This document shows, piece by piece, positions 31,149 to 37,356 of a stretch of DNA of 40,439 nucleotides. A model generated the notes under the pieces. That model made no database searches. It had not been told where the DNA came from and saw nothing but the letters and a program-made list of their open reading frames with translations. The position numbers and the translations under genes are program-made. The stretch is taken from contig NZ_JAGGOO010000118.1 in assembly GCF_018614415.1 (NCBI RefSeq), positions 1-40,439 of the forward strand, written 5' to 3'. Position 1 is the stretch's first letter. Each line of letters begins with the position of its first letter. This stretch comes from Streptomyces sp. ISL-12 (GTDB taxonomy: Bacteria > Actinomycetota > Actinomycetes > Streptomycetales > Streptomycetaceae).

Positions 31149-32225
31149 ATGACGCACGCGATGCTGAAAGGGTCGAACGTCCCACTGGAGGCCACCACGG
31201 TCCGGGCCGTGCTGCGCTGGACCCCCGGGCAAGGAATCCCGGACGTCGATGTCTCCGCGCTGCTCCTGGGCCCCGACGACCGTGTGCGATCCGACGAGGA
31301 CTTCGTCTTCTACAACCAGCCCCGGCACCCGTCGGGCCAGGTCTGGCGGCTGGGCAAGAAGCGGGGCGCCGACGGTCTGACCGACGCGATCCAGACGGAT
31401 CTGTCCGGAGTCGAGGCCCGGGTCGGCCGTATCCTGCTGGTCGCCTCGGCGGACGGCGTCGCCTTCGAACAGGTACGGGACCTGCGGGTCCTGCTCTACG
31501 ACGCGACGGCCGACGACGCCGAGCCGCTGGCGTACTTCGACGTCAAGCCGGAGACGGGCGAGGAGACCGCGCTCATCTGCGGGGAGTTGTACCGGCGCGG
31601 TGAGAGCTGGAAGTTCCGGGCGCTGGGCGAGGGCTACTCGAACGGGCTGGAGGGCCTGGCGACCGAATTCGGCATCTCGGTGGACGAGGACGCGGAGGCG
31701 GAGGCGCAGAACGACGCCCAGACGGCACCCGGGACGACGGGAACGGCACCCGAGGCGTCCGGAGCAACGCCCGAGAGCGGCCCGTCCAACGCGCCCGAGC
31801 CCTCCTCACCCACCGCCCCCACCCAGGCCGCACCTGTCCAGACCGCCCCCGCCCAGGCCGCACCCGCCCAGTCGCCACCCACCCAGCCTCCGCCGGTCCA
31901 GCCCCCGCCGGTCCACTCCACGTCGGCCAGGACCGCGCCCGCCCAGCCGCTGCCGCCGGAGCAGCCGCCCGGGGTGCCGACCCAGCCCGCGTACGGCTAT
32001 CCCCAGCAGACTCCGGCGACCCAGCCGGCCTACGGGTACCCGCAGCCCGCCGGTGCCGGACAGACCGCGTACGGCTACCCACAGGCACCCGCTGCACCCG
32101 CCACACCCGCCCCGGCGACCGCCGCCGGCGCGGCGGCCGGCTACGGCTACCCGCCGCCGGCGGCCGTGATCCCCGACCCGGACTTCCGGCTGCCGCCCCA
32201 GGGGCCGCAGTTCCTCGGACGGTAG
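31149..32225 (+). CDS. TerD family protein with a YGYP-repeat tail
   Basis: A 358-residue protein. Residues 1-178 are a TerD domain: IPDVDVSALLLGPDDRV, DEDFVFYNQPRHPSG, and ESWKFRALGEGYSNGLEGLATEFGI at its end. Compared with the two TerD proteins downstream it lacks the GDGDDE-type Ca-binding loop; the matching region reads GADGLTDAIQTDLSGV. Residues 179-358 are disordered: an acidic patch, a long Pro/Ala/Gln region of PPPVQ and QAAP repeats, and four YGYP(Q/P) repeats. The tail could mediate clustering or partner binding. ATG at 31149 (an out-of-frame ATG lies eight bases upstream). Divergent from the CitE-like gene and separated from the TerA-like gene by a terminator. Confidence 0.9.
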   Translation: MTHAMLKGSNVPLEATTVRAVLRWTPGQGIPDVDVSALLLGPDDRVRSDEDFVFYNQPRHPSGQVWRLGKKRGADGLTDAIQTDLSGVEARVGRILLVASADGVAFEQVRDLRVLLYDATADDAEPLAYFDVKPETGEETALICGELYRRGESWKFRALGEGYSNGLEGLATEFGISVDEDAEAEAQNDAQTAPGTTGTAPEASGATPESGPSNAPEPSSPTAPTQAAPVQTAPAQAAPAQSPPTQPPPVQPPPVHSTSARTAPAQPLPPEQPPGVPTQPAYGYPQQTPATQPAYGYPQPAGAGQTAYGYPQAPAAPATPAPATAAGAAAGYGYPPPAAVIPDPDFRLPPQGPQFLGR

Positions 32226-32227
32226 GC

Positions 32228-32262
32228 GGGAGGGCCGCCGCTCGGGCGCCGTCGGCCCTCCC
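32228..32262. terminator. Bidirectional terminator between TerD-tail and TerA-like genes
   Basis: GGGAGGGCCG (32228-32237) and CGGCCCTCCC (32253-32262) form a perfect 10-bp stem with a 15-nt loop, directly after the TerD-tail stop and before the convergent stop. No T-run. Confidence 0.75.
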
Positions 32263-32312
32263 TCAGCACGCGCCCCGGACGCCAGGCGGCCGGGGCCAAG
32301 TCGCCGTTCGGA

Positions 32313-33053
32313 TCACCGTTCGGCTTTCGCCTTGTAACCCCGTCCCCACTGCAGGCCCCACCCGTACAGCCGGTCCAGTTCGCCCTGGAAGCCGTAGACG
32401 AACTTGACCTCGCGGCGGACGAACATCTCGCCCTTGATGTTCTCGATCATGACCACGGCACAGGACCGGGCCTGCGGGTGGCGTTCGTCGAGGCTTATCT
32501 CGATCCGGGGGCCGTTGCTCGGGTAGAGGGTGACGATGGCGTGCGCGCGGTCGAAGGCGGGCGTCTGGTCGTATATGTAGGCGAAGACCAGAAGCCGCTT
32601 GATGGCGTCCCGGTGGTCGAGGTTGACGTAGATCGTCTCACCGGAGCCGGAGCCGAACCGGTCGTCGCCGCTGAGTTTGACGTAGGGCGCGGCGTTGACG
32701 TCCCCGTAGAAGCCGCCCAGTGGCTGTACGACGCCCTTGGCGCCGTCCTGCATCTCGTAGAGGCAGCCGAGGTCGAGGTCGACGTTGACCATGCTCTGGC
32801 TGTGGCCGAGGACCTCGGGGGGCTTGAGTGCCTTGAAGGGGTGCCGGAGCAGGCTCTCCCGCTGCGGGCCGGAGATGTCGGAAGTCCGCATCCGCCAGGC
32901 CAGGTTGATGCGCAGGTTGCCGGTGGCCGCGCCCTGTTTCGTCAGGGAGACCTGGCTGTGCCGTTTGGTCAGCTCGATGGCGTTGGTCGCCGCGTTGCCC
33001 GAGTCGAAGTCGGTCTCACGGCCGCGCCACAGTCGTCCGTCCAAGATGCCCAT
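32313..33053 (-). CDS. TerA-like tellurium-resistance family protein
   Basis: A 246-residue protein of the TerD superfamily resembling TerA. After an N-terminal region (FDSGNAATNAIELTKRH, QVSLTKQG) the TerA-type core is seen: VDLDLGCLYEMQDGAKGVVQPLGG, KLSGDDRFGSGSGETIYVNL, LLVFAYIYDQTPAFDRAHAIVTLYP, EISLDERHPQARSCAVVMIEN and FVYGFQGELDRLYGWGLQWGRG. Asp-rich loops (DLDLG, GDDR) are probable Ca2+ ligands. ATG at 33053 follows a purine run GGGGGCGGGA; a GTG four codons upstream is possible. It likely acts with the other Ter proteins at the membrane. It is separated from DUF475 by 283 bases with a strong hairpin, so it has its own promoter. Confidence 0.87.
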   Translation of the reverse strand: MGILDGRLWRGRETDFDSGNAATNAIELTKRHSQVSLTKQGAATGNLRINLAWRMRTSDISGPQRESLLRHPFKALKPPEVLGHSQSMVNVDLDLGCLYEMQDGAKGVVQPLGGFYGDVNAAPYVKLSGDDRFGSGSGETIYVNLDHRDAIKRLLVFAYIYDQTPAFDRAHAIVTLYPSNGPRIEISLDERHPQARSCAVVMIENIKGEMFVRREVKFVYGFQGELDRLYGWGLQWGRGYKAKAER

Positions 33054-33140
33054 TCCCGCCCCCACGCATGTCCGTCTCACGCCGCCACCGCACCGAAGGG
33101 CCGCGGCTGCCTCGTCGCACCCGCGGTCCGGGACGCCGAC

Positions 33141-33176
33141 GGGGCGGCGTCGAGGAGTCGTCCTCGACGCCGCCCC
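33141..33176. terminator. 16-bp perfect hairpin downstream of the DUF475 gene
   Basis: GGGGCGGCGTCGAGGA (33141-33156) and TCCTCGACGCCGCCCC (33161-33176) pair without mismatch around a GTCG loop. It lies 160 bases downstream of the DUF475 stop (minus strand) and just upstream of the TerA-like gene. It probably ends the TerD-DUF475 transcript. Confidence 0.8.
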
Positions 33177-33284
33177 GCTCAGAGCGTTCCTCGCCCGGGC
33201 CGGGTTCACACCCACGGTGCCGGAGCACCGGAGGCGAACAGGCCCGGAACAGCGGGCTCCTCACACTCCCGGAGGAGCCCCGTA

Positions 33285-33322
33285 CTCCCGAAGGGAACCC
33301 GCGCTCCCGAAGGGAACCCGGG
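33285..33322. repeat. 19-bp direct repeat after the DUF475 gene
   Basis: CTCCCGAAGGGAACCCGcg occurs at 33285-33303 and again at 33304-33322 (two copies, differing only in the last bases), with a partial third CTCCCG. It lies just 3' of the DUF475 stop codon. Confidence 0.7.
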
Positions 33323-33336
33323 CTCCCGCCTGAGAC

Positions 33337-34479
33337 TCACACTCCGGAGGAGACTTCCGCCTTCTCGCTGTTTCCTGGCCCCTCGGCCTCGGCGAGCCGC
33401 TTGTTGCGGCGTACGGAGGACCAGAAGGAGGCGCCGATCAGGACCACGCCGATGAGGCCGGTGATCAGCTCGCTGATCTGGTACTGGATGGTGATCAGCA
33501 GGATCACGGCGAGGGCGCCGATCGCGTAGTGGGCGCCGTGCTCCAGGTAGACGTAGTCGTCCAGGGTGCCCTGGCGGACCAGGTAGACGGTCAGGGAACG
33601 CACGTACATGGCGCCGATGCCCAGGCCGAGGGCCATCAGGACGATGTCGTTGGTGACGGCGAAGGCGCCGATCACCCCGTCGAAGGAGAAGGAGGCGTCC
33701 AGGACTTCCAGGTAGAGGAACATGAAGAACGCCGCCTTGCCGGCGATGGCGACCGCCGACTTGGGCCTGCCCGAGCGGGCGGCGGCTTCCTCGGCCTCGT
33801 GCTCGCGTTCCTCCTCCTCTTCGAGCTTGTCCTCGAAGAAGCCGGAGAGTCCGCCGACGATCAGGTAGGTGATCAGGCCCGCGATGCCGGCCAGCAGCAC
33901 GGTCTCGGCCTTGTCGACGTGGGTGCCGCCGTGCTGGTGGGCGTGGGTGGCGAAGGTCATCGCGGAGATCAGCAGCACGATCAGGGCGATGCAGACCGAC
34001 AGCATGTCGACCTTGCCCAGCTTGGCCAGCGGGCGCTCCAGCCAGCCCAGCCACTTGATGTCCCGGTCCTCGAAGAGGAAGTCCAGGAAGATCATCAGCA
34101 GGAACATACCGCCGAACGCGGCGATCGCCGGGTGGGCGTCGGTGACGAGTTCCTGGTAGCGGTCCTTGTCGGTGAGCGCGAGGTCGACGGCCTCGATCGG
34201 GCCGAGCTGGGCGCTGACGGCGACGATGACGACCGGGAAGACCAGCCGCATGCCGAAAACGGCGATCAGGACACCGATCGTGAGGAAGATCTTCTGCCAG
34301 AAGGCACTCATCTTCTTCAGGATTCCGGCGTTGATCACCGCGTTGTCGAAGGACAGCGAGATTTCCAGGATGGAGAGGATCGCCACGACACCGAAGGCGG
34401 TCCACCCCCCGTAGAAGACCGCCGCGACCAGGCCGAGCGCGGTGACCGCGAACGACCAGCCGAAGGTTTTCAGAAGCAC
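33337..34479 (-). CDS. DUF475 integral membrane protein (TerC-like)
   Basis: A 380-residue polytopic protein of the TerC/DUF475 group. Two inverted repeats carry the signature acidic motifs LEISLSFDNAVINAGIL (about 39-55) and LDASFSFDGVIGAFAVTND in the second half. The linker has a His-rich stretch ATHAHQHGGTHVDK and a strongly acidic segment EDKLEEEEEREHEAEEA. TerC-type proteins are implicated in metal (Mn2+) export; DUF475 members sit in Ter loci. The GTG at 34479 follows AAGGA by eleven bases. It lies 48 bases after the TerD gene at 34528-35103 and is probably co-transcribed, which ties a TerD protein to this channel-like partner. Confidence 0.9.
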   Translation of the reverse strand: MLLKTFGWSFAVTALGLVAAVFYGGWTAFGVVAILSILEISLSFDNAVINAGILKKMSAFWQKIFLTIGVLIAVFGMRLVFPVVIVAVSAQLGPIEAVDLALTDKDRYQELVTDAHPAIAAFGGMFLLMIFLDFLFEDRDIKWLGWLERPLAKLGKVDMLSVCIALIVLLISAMTFATHAHQHGGTHVDKAETVLLAGIAGLITYLIVGGLSGFFEDKLEEEEEREHEAEEAAARSGRPKSAVAIAGKAAFFMFLYLEVLDASFSFDGVIGAFAVTNDIVLMALGLGIGAMYVRSLTVYLVRQGTLDDYVYLEHGAHYAIGALAVILLITIQYQISELITGLIGVVLIGASFWSSVRRNKRLAEAEGPGNSEKAEVSSGV

Positions 34480-34527
34480 TGGCTACCCAATCCTTGTGTA
34501 CGGGGCTCCCCCGCGCCGTACTCGGCT

Positions 34528-35103
34528 TTACGAAACGTTGACTCCGAAGTCTAGAGCGATGCCCCGGAGCCCCGACGCGTACCCCTGTCCGACTGCTCGG
34601 AACTTCCACTCGCCCTGGTAGCGGTAGACCTCGCCGAAGATCATCGCGGTCTCGTTGGAGGCGTCCTCGCTCAGGTCGTAGCGGGCGAGTTCCTGGCCGT
34701 CGGCCTGGTTGACGACCCGGATGAAGGCGTTGCTGACCTGGCCGAAGGTCTGGCCGCGCTCGTCGGCCTGGTGGATGGAGACCGGAAAGACGATCTTGTC
34801 GCACCGCTCGGGCACCTTGGAGAGGTCGATCAGGAGCGACTCGTCGTCGCCGTCGCCCTCGCCGGTGAGGTTGTCACCGGTGTGCTCGACCGAGCCGTCG
34901 GGGCTCTTCAGCTGGTTGTAGAAGACGAACCACTCGTCACCGAGCACCCGGCCGCCGCCGCACACCAGGGCGCTGGCGTCGAGGTCGAAGGGTGCTCCGG
35001 TGGTGGAACGCGCGTCCCAGCCGAGCCCGACCATCACCTGTGTGAGGTTCGGTGCGGCCTTGGACAGGGAGACGTTGCCCCCCTTGGCGAGCGTGACGCC
35101 CAT
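34528..35103 (-). CDS. terD: TerD family Ca2+-binding stress protein (copy 1)
   Basis: A canonical 191-residue TerD. It starts MGVTLAKGGNVSLSKAAPNL and has the Ca2+-site motifs FDLDASALVC, DEWFVFYNQ and GEGDGDDESLLIDLSKVP, ending with YQGEWKFRAVGQGYASGLRG. TerD proteins bind Ca2+ with two sites and are linked to tellurite, phage and oxidative stress resistance and, in Streptomyces, to development. ATG at 35103 follows GGGAGGG. It forms a unit with the DUF475 gene 48 bases downstream. Its closest relative in the window is the next gene, from which it arose by tandem duplication. Confidence 0.95.
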   Translation of the reverse strand: MGVTLAKGGNVSLSKAAPNLTQVMVGLGWDARSTTGAPFDLDASALVCGGGRVLGDEWFVFYNQLKSPDGSVEHTGDNLTGEGDGDDESLLIDLSKVPERCDKIVFPVSIHQADERGQTFGQVSNAFIRVVNQADGQELARYDLSEDASNETAMIFGEVYRYQGEWKFRAVGQGYASGLRGIALDFGVNVS

Positions 35104-35146
35104 AGTGCTGGTCCCTCCCCGGGTGATGGTTCCGCAGCGCTCCGCC

Positions 35147-35202
35147 GCTGTACGCGAGGCTGCTGTACGCGAGGCGCTCGTGTGCGAGGCGCTCGTGTGC
35201 GC
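35147..35202. repeat. 15-bp tandem repeat between the two TerD genes
   Basis: Four 15-bp units: gctgtacgcgaggct (35147), gctgtacgcgaggcg (35162), ctcgtgtgcgaggcg (35177) and a partial ctcgtgtgcg (35192). They abut the terminator hairpin and precede the start of the downstream TerD gene. Confidence 0.85.
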
Positions 35203-35238
35203 GTCCGGCGCCGCACGCGGACCGTGCGGCGCCGGACG
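35202..35238 (-). terminator. Terminator after TerD copy 2
   Basis: CGTCCGGCGCCGCAC (35202-35216) and GTGCGGCGCCGGACG (35224-35238) form a perfect 15-bp stem with a 7-nt loop, starting 13 bases downstream of the stop of TerD copy 2 on the minus strand. It separates the two TerD transcripts. Confidence 0.85.
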
Positions 35239-35251
35239 ACGGAGGGTCGGC

Positions 35252-35827
35252 TCAGACGTTCACGCCGAAGTCCTGCGCGATGCCGCGCAGACCCGACGCG
35301 TACCCCTGGCCGATGGCGCGGAACTTCCACTCCGCGCCGTGCCGGTACAGCTCGCCGAAGACCATGGCGGTCTCGGTGGAGGCGTCCTCGCTCAGGTCGT
35401 AGCGGGCGATCTCGGCGCCGCCGGCCTGGTTGACGACCCGGATGAAGGCGTTGCGGACCTGGCCGAAGGACTGCTGGCGGTTCTCCGCGTCGTAGATCGA
35501 CACCGGGAAGACGATCTTCTCGACGTCGGCGGGGACGGTCGCGAGGTCGACCTTGATCTGCTCGTCGTCGCCCTCGCCCTCACCGGTGAGGTTGTCACCG
35601 GTGTGCTCGACCGAGCCGTCCGGGGTCTTCAGGTTGTTGAAGAAGATGAAGTGCTGGTCGTTGCCGACCTTGCCGGAGCTGTTCAGCAGCAGCGCGCTGG
35701 CGTCGAGGTCGAAGTCGGTGCCGGTCGTGGTCCGCACGTCCCACCCCAGACCGACGATGACCGCGGTCAGGCCGGGGGCCTCCTTGGTCAGCGATACGTT
35801 GCCGCCCTTGCTGAGGCTGACTCCCAC
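35252..35827 (-). CDS. terD: TerD family Ca2+-binding stress protein (copy 2)
   Basis: A 191-residue canonical TerD, closely similar along its length to copy 1. It reads MGVSLSKGGNVSLTKEAPGL, FDLDASALLLNSSGKVGND, FIFFNNLKTPDGSVEHTGDN, GEGEGDDEQIKVDL and AEWKFRAIGQGYASGLRGIA. Asp/Glu ligands of both Ca2+ sites are kept. GTG at 35827 follows GGAGG by four bases. It has its own terminator downstream and a 127-base upstream gap after the peroxiredoxin gene, so it is probably transcribed independently. In Streptomyces such paralogues are highly expressed under envelope or metal stress. Confidence 0.95.
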   Translation of the reverse strand: MGVSLSKGGNVSLTKEAPGLTAVIVGLGWDVRTTTGTDFDLDASALLLNSSGKVGNDQHFIFFNNLKTPDGSVEHTGDNLTGEGEGDDEQIKVDLATVPADVEKIVFPVSIYDAENRQQSFGQVRNAFIRVVNQAGGAEIARYDLSEDASTETAMVFGELYRHGAEWKFRAIGQGYASGLRGIAQDFGVNV

Positions 35828-35954
35828 GAGTCCTCCATTGGTGTCCGGGGGCGGGAAGCCCCGAAGTGCGTCGGATGTCGGATCAACGATTCGATCCTAG
35901 TGACGGGTTCCCGCACCCCGCAGGCCCTGACGCGGAAGAATCACCGCGTCGCGA

Positions 35955-36413
35955 TCACAGGGTGTCGAGCGCCTTCACGTACTCGGACAAGTCCCGGGCG
36001 TCCGGCAGTCCGTTGACGACGGTCCAGCGCACCACGCCCTCCTTGTCGATGACGAAGGTGCCGCGCACCGCGCAGCCCTTGTCCTCGTCGAAGACGCCGT
36101 AGGCGCGCGAGACGTTGCCGTGCGGCCAGAAGTCGGACAGCAGGGGGTACTCCAGGCCCTCCTGCTCGGCGAAGACGCGCAGGGTGTGGATGGAGTCGTT
36201 GGAGACGGCGAGCACCTGGGTGTCGCGGTCGGAGAACTGCGGCAGGTTGTCGCGCACCTCGCACAGCTCGCCGGTGCACACGCCCGTGAAGGCGAAGGGG
36301 TAGAAGAGCAGCACCACGTTCTTGCCGCCCCGGAAGTCGGACAGCTTCACGGTCGCCCCGTGGTTGTCCTTGAGTTCGAAGTCGGGGGCCTTGTCGCCGA
36401 CCTGGATCGCCAT
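35955..36413 (-). CDS. AhpE/BCP-type peroxiredoxin
   Basis: A 152-residue thiol peroxidase. The active site reads FTGVCTGELCEVRD, with the peroxidatic Cys46 and a second Cys51 five residues later. That pattern allows an intramolecular disulfide as in PrxQ/BCP enzymes, whereas mycobacterial AhpE is a one-Cys enzyme. Other family marks are GDKAPDFELKDNHGATVKL at the N-terminus and the conserved Arg in CAVRGTFVIDKEG. It reduces hydroperoxides and peroxynitrite. ATG at 36413 is chosen from homologous N-termini (MAIQVGDKAPDF); AAGGGA lies eleven bases upstream. The order AceE-DUF3052-AhpE is kept in mycobacteria as well. Confidence 0.93.
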   Translation of the reverse strand: MAIQVGDKAPDFELKDNHGATVKLSDFRGGKNVVLLFYPFAFTGVCTGELCEVRDNLPQFSDRDTQVLAVSNDSIHTLRVFAEQEGLEYPLLSDFWPHGNVSRAYGVFDEDKGCAVRGTFVIDKEGVVRWTVVNGLPDARDLSEYVKALDTL

Positions 36414-36477
36414 CGTCCTGTTGGTCCCTTCGTAGGGGTCGCTCTCGGAGCACACCCTACGCAGGGACCACGACGGA

Positions 36478-36515
36478 ACCCCGGACGGGCCGACCGGAGC
36501 CGGCCCGTCCGGGGT
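36478..36515 (-). terminator. Terminator after the DUF3052 gene
   Basis: ACCCCGGACGGGCCG (36478-36492) and CGGCCCGTCCGGGGT (36501-36515) form a perfect 15-bp stem with an 8-nt loop, 29 bases downstream of the DUF3052 stop on the minus strand and upstream of the peroxiredoxin promoter. Confidence 0.87.
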
Positions 36516-36544
36516 CCGTGAAGGGGGGAAGCCCGGCTACGGGG

Positions 36545-36982
36545 CTACCGCTTCGACTTGGCGGCCTTCGGCGTCGCCAGCCGGCTGCCGCTCCAGTCCT
36601 TGCCGACGCTGACGCTCTTGGCCGCCGTCAGACCGGCCGTCGTCGCGGCTTCCGAGATGTCACTGGGCTCGACGTAACCGTCACGTCCGGTCTTCGGCGT
36701 GAGGAGCAGGATCGCCCCGCCCTCCTCGATGTACGTGGTGGCATCCACCAGCGCATCCGTCAGGTCGCCGTCGTCGTCACGGAACCACAGCACGACGGCG
36801 TCGGCCACGTCCTCGTAGTCCTCGTCCACCAGGTCGCCCTCGATGGCACCTTCGATGGCCTCGCGGAGCTCCTGATCGACGTCGTCGTCGTAGCCGATCT
36901 CCTGGACCACCTGCCCGGGCTGGAACCCCAGCCTGGCGGCAGGGTTCGTCCGCTCCTCCGCGTGGTCCGCGGTCGCGCTCAC
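36545..36982 (-). CDS. DUF3052 family protein
   Basis: A 145-residue acidic protein matching the actinobacterial DUF3052 family. It has RLGFQPGQVVQEIGYDDDVD, then DEDYEDVADAVVLWFRDDDGD, and ends ATTAGLTAAKSVSVGKDWSGSRLATPK with a basic tail. The family is conserved next to aceE but its function is not known. The fold predicted from the alternation is alpha/beta, with no catalytic motif that I can see. GTG at 36982 follows AGGAGG by six bases. It is divergent from aceE over 374 bases and separated from the peroxiredoxin gene by a strong terminator. Confidence 0.9.
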   Translation of the reverse strand: MSATADHAEERTNPAARLGFQPGQVVQEIGYDDDVDQELREAIEGAIEGDLVDEDYEDVADAVVLWFRDDDGDLTDALVDATTYIEEGGAILLLTPKTGRDGYVEPSDISEAATTAGLTAAKSVSVGKDWSGSRLATPKAAKSKR

Positions 36983-37356
36983 GGGTTGCCTCCTGATCAT
37001 GTCTTTAGGGAATGTCTCAGCCACGCGCGTGCGCGAAGCATTGGCCGTAGTCCACACGGGCGGGACGGATCGCGCAAGTACCCGGCCACTGGGACCGCCG
37101 AAACGGTGACGATCCCGACCGTGTCACCGCAACTCCAGGCACGCCACCCAGGATCGAAGGTGACGTACACCACACCTTTCTGCCCCGTTTGCGTAATTGG
37201 GAACCATACAGGGGTACGAGATCCGCAAGAACTTGCCCTGGTTATCGACGGAGAACTGGTTACCTCACAGTAGAGATGACGTTTCCCCCCGGCAGGTACA
37301 CGATGGGAGACGGTTCCGGCACTCTCCGATACGCCCTGCGACAGCGAAGGAACAGC
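36983..37356. promoter_or_regulatory. Divergent promoter region of DUF3052 and aceE
   Basis: No gene is visible. A 7-bp inverted repeat CGGTGAC (37104-37110) and GTCACCG (37123-37129) with a 12-nt spacer is the best operator candidate. AT-richer DNA around 37186-37215 (TTTGCGTAATTGGGAACCATAC) probably holds the aceE promoter. The aceE leader would then be about 150 bases, ending in AAGGA just before the GTG start. Confidence 0.4.
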
